From Reclinomonas americana ATCC 50394 (lineage: Eukaryota > Jakobida > Jakobea > Jakobida), in NCBI GenBank assembly GCA_048213135.1, contig PS015009.1, forward strand, positions 1,550,001 to 1,614,000: a stretch of 64,000 bases of DNA, written 5' to 3'. The notes under the pieces were generated by a model. That model saw nothing but the letters and a program-made list of their open reading frames with translations, searched no databases and was not told where the DNA came from. This document shows positions 35,763 through 44,908 of this stretch, piece by piece. A program made the position numbers and the translations under genes. Positions within the stretch are counted from its first letter, which is position 1. Each line of letters opens with the position of its first letter.

Positions 35763-37763
35763 ATGCATTTCGATAAAAAAGATCTTTCCAAAGATCAGTT
35801 GCTTGCGCTGTATAAGAATATCCTCCTGCCCCGTATGATCGAAGAAAAAATGCTGGTGCTGCTGCGGCAGGGTAAGATCAGCAAATGGTTCAGCGGTATT
35901 GGCCAGGAAGCGATAGCGGTGGGTGCTGCTATGGCATTACAGTCAGACGAATGGATTATGCCCCTGCACCGTAACCTGGGTGTTTTTACCACCAGGAAAA
36001 TGCCGCTGAATAAACTGTTTATGCAATGGCAGGGCAATAAAGACGGTTACAGCAAAGGCAGGGAAAGGAGTTTTCATTTTGGCAATGCGGAGCATCATAT
36101 CTGTGGCATGATCTCTCACCTGGGCCCGCAACTGGCTATTGCTGATGGTGTGGCACTGGCATATAAACTCAGGAAAGACAATAAAGTATCGGTTGCTTTT
36201 ACGGGCGATGGTGGTACCAGCGAAGGCGACTTCCACGAAGCATTGAATACGGCTGCCGTATGGGACCTGCCTGTTATTTTTATTATAGAGAACAACGGCT
36301 ATGGGTTAAGCACACCTGTGAATGAGCAATACCGTTGCGAAAGCCTGGTAGATAAAGCCAAAGGTTATGGTATGGAAGGTGTGCGCATCGACGGTAATAA
36401 TATCATTGATGTATATGATACCATTAAGGGTATCCGCGACTATTGCATCACCAACCAGAAGCCTTACCTGGTGGAATGCATGACCTTCCGTATGCGTGGA
36501 CATGAAGAGGCCAGCGGTGTAAAGTATGTGCCACCGCAACTGTTTGAGGAGTGGGAAAAGAAAGACCCCATCAAAAATTATGAACAATGGCTGCTGTCAC
36601 AGCATGTGATAACTGCTGCCGATATAGAGTCCATCCGCAACGAATTCAAAACTTATATTGACACGGAATTGCAGCAGGCTTACCAGGCCTCAGCATTGGT
36701 GCCTGATACCGCGGAAGAAGTACACGATGTATATGCACCCAAACAACCGGTACCGGGTGTTACGCTGCTCGACAGTGCCGTGTCGCATCATGTAAGCGGA
36801 CCGGAAAAACGTTTTATCGATGGTATTAAAGACGGTCTCCACCAGTCGATGGAAAAGCACCCCAACCTGGTACTGATGGGACAGGACATTGCAGAGTATG
36901 GCGGCGCTTTTAAGATCACCGAAGGTTTTGTGAATGAGTTTGGCAAAGCAAGGGTGCGGAATACACCACTGTGTGAAAGCGCCATTGTGGGTACAGCGCT
37001 CGGGCTAAGCCTGGAAGGATACAAAAGCATGATGGAAATGCAGTTCGCCGATTTTGTTACCGTTGGTTTTAACCAGATCGTAAATAACCTGGCCAAGATA
37101 CATTACCGCTGGGGACAAAATGCCGATGTGGTGATCCGCATGCCTACCGGCGGTGGTGTAGGCGCAGGGCCTTTTCACAGCCAGAGCAATGAGGCCTGGT
37201 TTACAAAAACACCGGGTCTTAAAGTCGTATACCCCAGCACACCCATGGATGCCAAAGGTCTGCTCATCGCGGCGCTCAATGATCCTAATCCCGTTGTTTA
37301 TTTTGAACACAAGGCGCTGTACCGCAGCATCAGCGGGCCTGTACCTGAAACCTATTATGAAACGGAGATCGGTAAAGCCCGGCTGGTACAGGAAGGAGAA
37401 GACATCACCATCATCACTTATGGCGCCGCTGTGCATTGGGCTACGGATTTTGCGAAAAACAATCCACGCATATCGCTGCATATACTAGACCTGCGTACTT
37501 TACTGCCGCTTGATTACGATGCGATAAAAGAAGCCGTACAGCAAACCGGCAAAGTGATCCTGTTGCACGAGGATACACTCATTGGCGGTATTGGCGGTGA
37601 AGTGGCCGCGTGGATCGCCGAACATTGTTTTCAATACTTGGATGCGCCGGTGATGCGCTGCGCTTCGCTCGATACACCCATTCCTTTTAACCTCGACCTG
37701 GAAAAGAATTTTATGGCATACAGCCGCCTGGGAGAGACCGTACAAAAGCTGATGGCCTATTAA
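35763..37763 (+). CDS. 2-oxo acid dehydrogenase E1 component, alpha and beta subunits fused
   Basis: The start at 35763 gives MHFDKKDLSKDQLLALYKN; the frame upstream is not conserved. Residues ~10-320 are an E1 alpha domain with the thiamine-diphosphate motif GDG (148-150) ... ENNGYG. Residues ~350-666 are the beta domain (LMGQDIAEYGGAFKIT, PLCESAIVGTALGLSLEG, RMPTGGGVGAGPFHSQS). The protein decarboxylates a 2-oxo acid (pyruvate or a branched-chain 2-oxo acid) and passes the acyl group to lipoyl-E2. The fused form is common in Bacteroidota and usually annotated as branched-chain or pyruvate type. No E2 or E3 gene is nearby. It is monocistronic, with its own -7 box and terminator. Confidence 0.95.
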   Translation: MHFDKKDLSKDQLLALYKNILLPRMIEEKMLVLLRQGKISKWFSGIGQEAIAVGAAMALQSDEWIMPLHRNLGVFTTRKMPLNKLFMQWQGNKDGYSKGRERSFHFGNAEHHICGMISHLGPQLAIADGVALAYKLRKDNKVSVAFTGDGGTSEGDFHEALNTAAVWDLPVIFIIENNGYGLSTPVNEQYRCESLVDKAKGYGMEGVRIDGNNIIDVYDTIKGIRDYCITNQKPYLVECMTFRMRGHEEASGVKYVPPQLFEEWEKKDPIKNYEQWLLSQHVITAADIESIRNEFKTYIDTELQQAYQASALVPDTAEEVHDVYAPKQPVPGVTLLDSAVSHHVSGPEKRFIDGIKDGLHQSMEKHPNLVLMGQDIAEYGGAFKITEGFVNEFGKARVRNTPLCESAIVGTALGLSLEGYKSMMEMQFADFVTVGFNQIVNNLAKIHYRWGQNADVVIRMPTGGGVGAGPFHSQSNEAWFTKTPGLKVVYPSTPMDAKGLLIAALNDPNPVVYFEHKALYRSISGPVPETYYETEIGKARLVQEGEDITIITYGAAVHWATDFAKNNPRISLHILDLRTLLPLDYDAIKEAVQQTGKVILLHEDTLIGGIGGEVAAWIAEHCFQYLDAPVMRCASLDTPIPFNLDLEKNFMAYSRLGETVQKLMAY

Positions 37764-37801
37764 TCATTACAGGAGACAACAACCTGTTATCATACCTCAT
37801 T

Positions 37802-37827
37802 AAAAATCCCACATCTGTGGGATTTTT
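37802..37827 (+). terminator. Rho-independent terminator
   Basis: An 11-bp stem (37802-37812 with 37817-37827; core ATCCCAC/GTGGGAT) with a four-base loop, A-rich on the left and T5 on the right, 39 bases after the E1 stop. Confidence 0.9.
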
Positions 37828-37844
37828 CCGTTACCGGCGGATTA

Positions 37845-37852
37845 TAGATTTG
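37845..37852 (+). promoter_or_regulatory. -7 box of the secreted two-gene unit
   Basis: TAGATTTG matches TAnnTTTG, 31 bases before the ATG at 37883 and just after the E1 terminator. Confidence 0.45.
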
Positions 37853-37882
37853 CTCCCTATCGGCAACTCTTAAAATCCGTTT

Positions 37883-38386
37883 ATGAAAAAGATACTCATC
37901 CTCCTGCTTTGTACAGCAGCTCTTCACACAAAGGCGCAGAACACCCGGCCCGTCACTATCAACAGTGCAGGACATACTGCCACTGTTGAAGGAAACATTC
38001 ACGAATGGTCCATCGGTGAGATAGCAGCGGTCGCCACCATTTCCAATCCTGCCATTACCATTACCCAGGGATTATTGCAGCCGGGGTACAGAGCGGAACT
38101 GGTCACTGTCAAAAACGCAAATGACCTCTTTCTTGTATACCCTGTTCCTGCCAGCAGTTTTGTATATATAAAACCGGGTACGGCATCCGGATCTAAACTC
38201 GAACTCTCTTTATTCGATGCGTCAGGAAAATGGGTACTGGGTAAAGAGGCGCAACTCACCAGTGGCAAGGAGCTGCAAATACTGGATGTGCGCAAGCTTG
38301 CCCCGGGCAGTTACCTGCTCAGAATTGTATCTGCGAAAAACGGCGAAAACTATTCAGCAACATGGAAACTCATAAAAAATAATTGA
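37883..38386 (+). CDS. Small exported protein with T9SS type A sorting domain
   Basis: Signal peptide MKKILILLLCTAALHTKA. The ~60-residue middle (TINSAGHTATVEGNIHEWSI, ITITQGLLQPGY) is a motif common in Bacteroidota proteins that precede a sorting domain. Residues ~90-167 are the T9SS type A domain: FLVYPVPASSFVYIKP, LSLFDASGKWV, LDVRKLAPGSYLLRI, ending ATWKLIKNN. It should be exported and anchored or released through T9SS. It precedes by 27 bases the beta-roll protein, a pairing often seen in this phylum. Confidence 0.9.
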   Translation: MKKILILLLCTAALHTKAQNTRPVTINSAGHTATVEGNIHEWSIGEIAAVATISNPAITITQGLLQPGYRAELVTVKNANDLFLVYPVPASSFVYIKPGTASGSKLELSLFDASGKWVLGKEAQLTSGKELQILDVRKLAPGSYLLRIVSAKNGENYSATWKLIKNN

Positions 38387-38413
38387 TCAACCTCTCACTA
38401 AAATTCACCCGAC

Positions 38414-40615
38414 ATGAAAAATGTAATCCTTCTCTTGTTCGTAGCCATCACGGTCACCAGTTATGCCCAACCGCCGGCACGCTTCAGCTACCAGGGCGTT
38501 GTACGCAATGCCACAGGTGTGCCTGTCACCAACCGTGCTGTTACGCTTCGTTTGTCCATCCTCAACGGATCGGCCAATGGCCCGGCAGTATACACCGAAA
38601 TACAATCAGTAACTACTAACGCTTTTGGTTTATACACCCTTGCAGTGGGTGGTGGTAAGACTGTTTCGGGTAAGATGGCTGCTGTCAACTGGGCCATCGG
38701 CGACAAATACATTAAAGTGGAAATGGACATCGATGGCGGTTCCCGTTTTTCTGACATCGGAACAGCGCAATTGCTGAGCGTACCTTTTGCACTTTATGCA
38801 GCATCAGGCCCGGGAGGGAACACTTCTAACGGACTCGATCCATACTGGCGGCTTGATGGCAATGCAGGTACTGTTCCCGGCACTGACTTCCTCGGCACTA
38901 CCGATAACAAAAGGCTTGACATCAGGACCAATAACAAACTCTCCGGTTTCCTTGATCCCGCCAACAGCAATGTGGCATTAGGTACTGAAGCATTGAAAAA
39001 TAACGCGGGAAATAATATGGTAGCCATTGGCGACAGTGCACTGTACACCCAGGGTACCAACCCGTACGGCAACTATGGTAACACTGCCGTTGGAAGCAAA
39101 TCACTGTATTCCAACACGTATGGTACAGACAATACAGCATTGGGTTTCCGGTCGCTGTATTCCAACACCTACGGCAACTTTAATACAGCCGCAGGTTTCC
39201 GGGCGTTGTATGCCAATACTGGCGGCGAAGCCAATACCGCCATCGGTAATGAATCACTCACCGCTAATACAACAGGTGGGCACAATACTTCGGTAGGTTT
39301 TTTCTCCCTCACCAGTAATACGAATGGTTATTACAACACCGCAACAGGCGTTAACTCCATGCGCAGCAATACCACAGGAAGTTTCAATACCGCCAGCGGT
39401 TGGTCGGCCCTGTATTCCAACATAAGCGGTACCGATAATACAGCAGCAGGCTGGTCGGCATTGTACAGCAACACCACGGGATACTCCAATTTAGCCTCCG
39501 GGTTCTCTTCACTTTATTCCAACAGCTCGGGTCATTCGAACACCGCCAGTGGCTGGTCGTCAATGAAAAATAATACAACAGGGTATACCAACACCGCTAC
39601 CGGCAATGCTTCCCTGTATTATAACACTTCAGGATATGCCAATGTGGCCAATGGGTATTACAGCATGTATTCCAATACTACCGGGCGCAACAACACCGCC
39701 AGTGGCATCTATTCTTTATACTCCAACACGTCCGGTTATAACAATACCGCCAGTGGCATATCCGCACTTAACAGCAATACTACCGGGTACAACAACACGG
39801 CTGCCGGATCATCAGCGTTATACTACAATACTTACGGTGACAACAATACAGCGAGCGGGTTGAATGCCATGTACAGCAATACTTCCGGTTATTACAATAC
39901 GGCCAGCGGTGTTAATGCGCTCTATTCCAACAGCAGCGGTGCTGCGAATGCCGCCCTGGGATACAATGCCATGTACAGCAATACTTCTGGCTTGTTAAAT
40001 ACAGGTGTTGGTTATTATTCCCTGTACAGCAACACCACGGGTAATTACAATACCGCCCTGGGTTATTATGCCAATGTAGGCTCCGGTAACCTGAGCAACG
40101 CAACCGCCCTGGGTTATAATGCCATTGCTTATTCCAGCAACTCCGTTATCGTGGGCAACACCGGGGTAACCAGCATTGGCGGGCAGGTAAGCTGGACCAG
40201 TTTCAGCGATGGCAGGTATAAAACGAATGTACAGGAAGACGTGCATGGGCTGGACTTTATCCTGCAACTGAAACCCGTTACCTACAACTTCGACAGAAAT
40301 AAACTGGCGGAAAGAACAGCACGTATCAATGGCAGCAATACACAAAAGTTGCAGGCCGATACTCCCCCTGTTGCTGCCGAAGCCCGCTACAGTGGCTTTA
40401 TTGCACAGGATGTGGAGAAAGCTGCTAAAAGTGTAGGGTATGATTTCAGCGGGGTAGACAAACCATCCAATGACAATGCCACTTACGGTCTCCGTTATGC
40501 GGAATTTGTAGTGCCGCTGATCAAAGCGGTGCAGGAGCAACAACAGGTGATCGAAAAACTGAAAAAGGAGATAAACGAGTTAAAGCAGGTGCAAAAGGCC
40601 ATTACCTCCCGGTAA
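38414..40615 (+). CDS. Secreted beta-roll repeat protein with C-terminal peptidase S74 (tail-fibre chaperone) domain
   Basis: Signal peptide MKNVILLLFVAITVTSYAQ. Residues ~20-135 are the N-terminal domain typical of this class (RFSYQGVVRNATGVPVTNRA). From residue 223 come twenty 17-residue repeats (NTASGxxALYSNTTGYx), similar to YadA-type head repeats. The C-terminus is a peptidase S74 intramolecular chaperone: SDGRYKTNVQED with the Ser and Lys of the self-cleaving dyad, YSGFIAQDVEKA and a final coiled coil (QQQVIEKLKKEINELKQV). It probably forms a trimeric fibre on the cell surface, with the S74 domain driving assembly and then cutting itself off. Adhesion is inferred from the fold. Confidence 0.9.
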   Translation: MKNVILLLFVAITVTSYAQPPARFSYQGVVRNATGVPVTNRAVTLRLSILNGSANGPAVYTEIQSVTTNAFGLYTLAVGGGKTVSGKMAAVNWAIGDKYIKVEMDIDGGSRFSDIGTAQLLSVPFALYAASGPGGNTSNGLDPYWRLDGNAGTVPGTDFLGTTDNKRLDIRTNNKLSGFLDPANSNVALGTEALKNNAGNNMVAIGDSALYTQGTNPYGNYGNTAVGSKSLYSNTYGTDNTALGFRSLYSNTYGNFNTAAGFRALYANTGGEANTAIGNESLTANTTGGHNTSVGFFSLTSNTNGYYNTATGVNSMRSNTTGSFNTASGWSALYSNISGTDNTAAGWSALYSNTTGYSNLASGFSSLYSNSSGHSNTASGWSSMKNNTTGYTNTATGNASLYYNTSGYANVANGYYSMYSNTTGRNNTASGIYSLYSNTSGYNNTASGISALNSNTTGYNNTAAGSSALYYNTYGDNNTASGLNAMYSNTSGYYNTASGVNALYSNSSGAANAALGYNAMYSNTSGLLNTGVGYYSLYSNTTGNYNTALGYYANVGSGNLSNATALGYNAIAYSSNSVIVGNTGVTSIGGQVSWTSFSDGRYKTNVQEDVHGLDFILQLKPVTYNFDRNKLAERTARINGSNTQKLQADTPPVAAEARYSGFIAQDVEKAAKSVGYDFSGVDKPSNDNATYGLRYAEFVVPLIKAVQEQQQVIEKLKKEINELKQVQKAITSR
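39080..40048 (+). repeat. Nineteen in-register 51-bp coding repeats (plus a partial twentieth)
   Basis: Each unit encodes 17 residues beginning NTA (rarely NLA, NVA, NAA, NTG, NTS) and containing G at 5, LYSNT at 9-13 and G at 15. Nineteen units fill exactly 969 bases with no insertion or deletion, so the periodicity is structurally constrained. Units differ by many synonymous and some residue changes, so it is an old array rather than a recent expansion. Confidence 0.9.
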
Positions 40616-40682
40616 ATATCGCCGGGCTTAATGAAACGATAACACTTTCCGGGTATAAAAAAATACAGCACAAATAACTATA

Positions 40683-41390
40683 TTGAAAAAAAATTGTATG
40701 TCACGCGTACTGCTTATCCTGCTATTGCTGCCCCTGCATCGGGTTGTTGCACAGGCTAATCTTTCCCTCATTCCTTCATCGGGCAAAACAGTAAAAGCGT
40801 TTGTGCCTAAGGGATGGTCAGTCACCACTTCCGCGGAAGAAGATTTTAATAGCGACAACATCGCCGACCAGGCGATGGTGATAGAAGCGAACAAAACACA
40901 TCGCATGACAGCACCGGACTGTATCGGGGAAGAAAGAAAAGCGAAGATGATGTTCATCGTATTCGGACAGGCTGATGGCAGTTTTGTGCTGAGTGCCAAA
41001 TCGCAGCAGTTGTTCGCTAATGAAGATTGTGTGGCAGATTTTAAATTCCTTTCCATTGGCAAAAGGAATAAAACGCTGGAGCTCGTTTTCAATGATGAAT
41101 CCCTGCGGGGCATCGGGTCCGATTACTATTATTATTTCCGTTACCAGAAAAACGACTGGTATCTCATTGGTTATACCCATAAGCTGACCAAGGTTACCGA
41201 TCCTGATGCAGGTGTATGGGGTGTTGATGTGAACCTGGTTACCGGGGCACAGGAAGATTTCAGGCTGCAGATACCGGCCAACTCCAACGTGCTTGAAGGT
41301 CCTAAAAAGATCACCAAACGGTCAAAACAGAAAGTGACGCCGCTGCGTTTGCTCACGGCCATTAACCCTAATACGCTTGAGTTGCAATAG
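40683..41390 (+). CDS. Exported protein of unknown function, VCBS/FG-GAP-like (paralogue A)
   Basis: Signal peptide (MSRVLLILLLLPLHRVVAQ, with a possible earlier ATG at 40683 that adds MKKNC). The mature protein has KAFVPKGWSVTTSAEEDFNS then DNIADQAMVIEAN, a D-x-N-x-D-like calcium-loop strand typical of FG-GAP/VCBS repeats, and later strands YYYYFRYQKNDWYLIGY. It is clearly homologous to the next gene, 6 bases downstream (KAFVPKGW against TVFVPKGW; DFNSDNIADQAM against DFNGDNIKDMAM). The pair precedes a sensor kinase and may be its periplasmic accessory; that is inference. Confidence 0.8.
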   Translation: MKKNCMSRVLLILLLLPLHRVVAQANLSLIPSSGKTVKAFVPKGWSVTTSAEEDFNSDNIADQAMVIEANKTHRMTAPDCIGEERKAKMMFIVFGQADGSFVLSAKSQQLFANEDCVADFKFLSIGKRNKTLELVFNDESLRGIGSDYYYYFRYQKNDWYLIGYTHKLTKVTDPDAGVWGVDVNLVTGAQEDFRLQIPANSNVLEGPKKITKRSKQKVTPLRLLTAINPNTLELQ

Positions 41391-41396
41391 TTCAAA

Positions 41397-42080
41397 ATGC
41401 TTGATATGAAACGAAGGTATATTTTTCTCCTGCTGGTATTGTTATTTGTGATGCAGTACGGCCATGCGCAGCAAAGTATGGCGGACTTAATAAAGAAAGT
41501 GCCGGCTTCGGGTAAGAGCAACACGGTTTTTGTTCCGAAAGGCTGGAAAGTGGCGCATAAAATGGTGGCCGACTTTAACGGGGATAATATAAAAGACATG
41601 GCCATGATCGCGGAAGGCAACGCGTTGATAGAAGGCGCTACATCCAAGGACCAGGTAGATATGATGCGCATGACCCTTGTTCTCCTCGGCAGCGCCAACG
41701 GATACCAATTGTCGGTTAAAATGCCACTGCAACTGAATTCCGATGCACCAGCTGAGCTGGATAGCCTGGCGGCACGTAATGGAAAGCTCGTCTTCTGTTT
41801 TGGTATCAGCACTTACCCGAATATGTCGGGCCTCGATCTCGCTTACCGTTATACCGGCAGCAACTGGATACTTGCCGGGTTTACCAAAGATTACTATGTT
41901 GGCGACGAAGGGGTGAAGAACCCGCCGCATATGCTGAGGATCTTCGATGCTGAAACCGGTGCAACAGAAGAATACCAGTTCAAAGGAAAAACAAGAATAC
42001 TGAAGAAGAAATATAAGAAAGCGGTGAAGGCGCCGTCGCCCATCAGCGACATGAACAAACTGGATGTATACAATCTCTGA
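41397..42080 (+). CDS. Exported protein of unknown function, VCBS/FG-GAP-like (paralogue B)
   Basis: The signal is RRYIFLLLVLLFVMQYGHAQ; ATGs at 41397 and 41406 are both possible. It has the same framework as paralogue A: FVPKGWKVAHKMVADFNGDN with the D-x-N-x-D strand, a central hydrophobic strand (MTLVLLGSANGYQLSVK) and LAYRYTGSNWILAGFTKDYY. The last 17 bases overlap the start of the histidine kinase gene, so translation of the two is likely coupled, which supports a shared function in signal sensing. Confidence 0.8.
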   Translation: MLDMKRRYIFLLLVLLFVMQYGHAQQSMADLIKKVPASGKSNTVFVPKGWKVAHKMVADFNGDNIKDMAMIAEGNALIEGATSKDQVDMMRMTLVLLGSANGYQLSVKMPLQLNSDAPAELDSLAARNGKLVFCFGISTYPNMSGLDLAYRYTGSNWILAGFTKDYYVGDEGVKNPPHMLRIFDAETGATEEYQFKGKTRILKKKYKKAVKAPSPISDMNKLDVYNL

Positions 42081-44136
42081 TATCATTGCTGACCACAACT
42101 ATTTTTTATCGCTGCTGAAAAAAATCATCATACCGTGTTTGATGACATTGCTTATCCTGCCTGCCCGTGCGCAGCAGGATGATAAGGTGGCATGGAAAGA
42201 AAAGATACGCACAGCCACCAGCGATACCGCACGCATGCGGCTGATCAGCGAATTGTCTGAAATGGGCATCGGCCCGGAACTGGAATCCTATACGCAGCAA
42301 TTGGTGTCACTTTCGCAAAAAGGCATCAATGCAAAAGATGCTGCCGCGAAAAACTACCACCTGAAATACTATGCCATAGCGCTTAACAACCTTGCCTTTG
42401 TAAAAGAAGGAAAGGGCCTTACCGATACAGCGATGTCGCTTTACCAGCAGAGTTATGCCATCAGTGAAGGTTTGAATGAAAGGAACGATATGGCCAATGC
42501 GCTCAACAACATTGGTTATATCTATAAAAAGAAGGGAAACTTCTCCGCCGCGATTGATTATTATGAAAAAGCGCTGACCATATACCGGGAAGTGGGCAAC
42601 AGGAAAAGTGAAGGGCAGATACTCGGCAATATCGCCATCATCTTTCAAACACAGGGCAGCGTGGTAAAGGCGCTCGATTACCACAGGCGCAGCCTCAGGA
42701 TCAAGGAAGAGATTGGAGACAAAAAAGGACAGGCCTCTTCGTTCAATAGTTTAGGCGGTATATATACCCAGCAAAAGGAAACTGCCCTGGCGCTGGAGTA
42801 TTACCAGAAAGCGTACAACCTGGCCATGGAAACAAAAAGCCCGGCGGTGATTAATATCCTGGGCAATATCGCCAGCGTGTACCAGCAGTTGAATGAAGAT
42901 AAAAAAGCGTACGGGTATTATAAACAGGCATTGACCATAGCGCAGGAAAAACAAATAAAGGATGCGGTTTCACTGAGCCTGCACAACATGGGTTCCATCT
43001 GTAATAAAATGGGATTGACAGATTCGGCATTGCACTACTTCAACCAGAGCCTGGATATACGTAAGGCGAGCAAGGACAGTATGGGTATCGCCAATACCAT
43101 GGCTGCCATCGGGCTTATTTACAGCGGCAAAAAGGAAACCGGCAAAGCGATCAGTGCCTACCGCGAAAGCCTGCAGATATCGCAAAGCCAGGGTTATGCG
43201 GATATTACACTGAAAACATCCAAAGCCCTGTACAACCTGTATAAGGAAAAGGGAGATATACCCGGCGCATTGAAGATGCACGAACTGTATGCCGTTATGC
43301 TCGACAGCGTGAACAACAGCAATACCAGCAAAGAAGTATTGAAGAGCCAATTCAAATATGAGTATGAAACAAAGGCCATTGCTGACAGCGTGAAAGCGGC
43401 GGAAAGTATTAAGCTGGCAGGGGCCAAACTCCGGCAGGAAAAAACGCAGCGCATAGCGCTCATCGCTATTGTTGGACTGGTACTGCTGATCGCGTTCTTT
43501 GTTTTCAGGCAAATGAAACTGCAGCAAAAACTGAAGGAGGCCAGCCTGCGGAATAAAATTGCAAGTGATTTGCACGATGATGTGGGCAGCACCATGTCTA
43601 CCATATCCATACTCAGCGAAGTAGCGCAGGCAGACCTGGCAAAAGAAAAAGTACAACCTCTGCTCAGCGAGATTGGCGGCCACTCCCGCCAGTTGCTCGA
43701 CCGGCTCGACGATATCGTGTGGAGTGTAAATCCGAAGAACGATTCGCTGGCGCAACTTATACCACGTATGAAATTGTTCGCGAATGAATTGCTCGGTATG
43801 AAGAACATCAGCATTGTATTCGACACGCCGGATGATATTCCGCCTTTGTCCATGTCAATGGAATCACGCAGAAATTTTTACCTCATTTATAAGGAAGCAC
43901 TGCATAATATTTTTAAATATGCCGAAGCCTCGCGGGTCAATATCCGTATTCACCCGGCCGATAAAGAATTGCAGCTGGGAATCAGTGATAATGGCAAAGG
44001 CTTCGATATGTACACACAGGCCAAAGGAAACGGGCTGGGCAATATGCAGGCACGGGCAGAAGAGTTGAAAGGCAAACTCAGCATCAGCAGTACGCCGGGG
44101 CAGGGAACTACCGTTAACCTGTCTATACCGGTTTAA
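42064..44136 (+). CDS. TPR sensor histidine kinase
   Basis: The first ~38 residues look like a signal or anchor (KIIIPCLMTLLILPARAQ); starting at 42064 overlaps the preceding gene, and ATG 42142 is an alternative. Residues ~60-410 are TPR repeats (for example ALNNIGYIYKKKGNFSAAID). A membrane helix lies at ~462-480 (IALIAIVGLVLLIAFFVF). The kinase core has phospho-acceptor His504 in SDLHDDVGSTMST and a HATPase_c domain (ISDNGKGFD, GLGNMQARAEELKG). This is the common Bacteroidota TPR-kinase of the NarX/LytS-like class. The LuxR-type regulator 18 bases downstream is its partner. Confidence 0.93.
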   Translation: MYTISDIIADHNYFLSLLKKIIIPCLMTLLILPARAQQDDKVAWKEKIRTATSDTARMRLISELSEMGIGPELESYTQQLVSLSQKGINAKDAAAKNYHLKYYAIALNNLAFVKEGKGLTDTAMSLYQQSYAISEGLNERNDMANALNNIGYIYKKKGNFSAAIDYYEKALTIYREVGNRKSEGQILGNIAIIFQTQGSVVKALDYHRRSLRIKEEIGDKKGQASSFNSLGGIYTQQKETALALEYYQKAYNLAMETKSPAVINILGNIASVYQQLNEDKKAYGYYKQALTIAQEKQIKDAVSLSLHNMGSICNKMGLTDSALHYFNQSLDIRKASKDSMGIANTMAAIGLIYSGKKETGKAISAYRESLQISQSQGYADITLKTSKALYNLYKEKGDIPGALKMHELYAVMLDSVNNSNTSKEVLKSQFKYEYETKAIADSVKAAESIKLAGAKLRQEKTQRIALIAIVGLVLLIAFFVFRQMKLQQKLKEASLRNKIASDLHDDVGSTMSTISILSEVAQADLAKEKVQPLLSEIGGHSRQLLDRLDDIVWSVNPKNDSLAQLIPRMKLFANELLGMKNISIVFDTPDDIPPLSMSMESRRNFYLIYKEALHNIFKYAEASRVNIRIHPADKELQLGISDNGKGFDMYTQAKGNGLGNMQARAEELKGKLSISSTPGQGTTVNLSIPV

Positions 44137-44154
44137 CAGATCAAATTAAGTAAC

Positions 44155-44787
44155 ATGTCAGCACTGGGCATCATCGACGATAATGAATCGCTTCGCAGGA
44201 GTATTGAACTGCTTTTGTCTGTCAACAAACAATTCCAGGTAGTACTCAGTGAAGGTTCCTGCGAAAGGATCATTCAAAAACTGGAAGATACTTTACCGCT
44301 AATCCTGCTCATGGACATCGACATGCCCGGTATGAATGGCATTGAAGGGGTGAAACTGGTGAAGCGGCATTTCCCTTCCATCAACATCATCATGTTCACC
44401 GTATTTGAAGATGATGATAAGATATTTAACTCGCTGATGGCCGGGGCTAATGGATACATCCTTAAAAAAAGCAGCCCGCAGCGTATTATTGAAGCCTTGC
44501 AGGAGTTGCAGGATGGCGGAGCGCCCATGAGCCCGGGAATTGCGCAACGTGTGGTGCAAATGTTCCGCAACTCACAGGAAAAGCCTGCCGATGATTTCCA
44601 GCTCAGCAAAAGGGAAATGGACATCCTCAACAACCTGGTAAAAGGGCGGACCTACAAAGAGATCGCCAAAGAACTGTTTGTATCGGTAGAAACGGTACGT
44701 TCCCATCTCAAGAATATCTACGCCAAAATGCATGTGCATAGTAAAACGGAAGCAGTAGCGAAAGTTCTCAAACACCGAATCATTTAA
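44155..44787 (+). CDS. NarL/LuxR-family response regulator
   Basis: The receiver domain (1-125) has the acidic pocket IIDDNE, phospho-acceptor Asp54 in LLMDIDMPGMNG, Thr in MFTVFED and Lys in LKKSSPQ. A LuxR helix-turn-helix occupies ~145-210 (LSKREMDILNNLVKGRTYKE, ELFVSVETVRSHLKNIYAKM). It should be phosphorylated by the TPR kinase encoded immediately upstream and act as a transcription factor; targets are unknown but the two paralogous exported proteins of the same operon are candidates for autoregulation. Confidence 0.95.
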   Translation: MSALGIIDDNESLRRSIELLLSVNKQFQVVLSEGSCERIIQKLEDTLPLILLMDIDMPGMNGIEGVKLVKRHFPSINIIMFTVFEDDDKIFNSLMAGANGYILKKSSPQRIIEALQELQDGGAPMSPGIAQRVVQMFRNSQEKPADDFQLSKREMDILNNLVKGRTYKEIAKELFVSVETVRSHLKNIYAKMHVHSKTEAVAKVLKHRII

Positions 44788-44908
44788 AAATTAGTCATTT
44801 TCTATTTACTATTAGACCATGCAATGACCAATGGTAAATAGTAAACAATCGGGTCTCACGCAATAAAGCGCTTCACGGATTCTTGGAAAATTTTTCTACT
44901 TTCGGTAC

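Noticed and set aside
39080-40048. CRISPR-like or non-coding satellite
   Set aside because: The 51-bp repeats are in frame inside a gene with signal peptide and S74 domain.
38414-40615. Phage tail fibre
   Set aside because: The S74 domain is shared with phage fibres, but the signal peptide and T9SS-protein neighbour indicate a cellular secreted protein.
44802-44858. Inverted repeat (TTTACTATT/AATAGTAAA) after the LuxR gene as a terminator
   Set aside because: The loop is over 20 bases, the stem is AT-only and no T tract follows.
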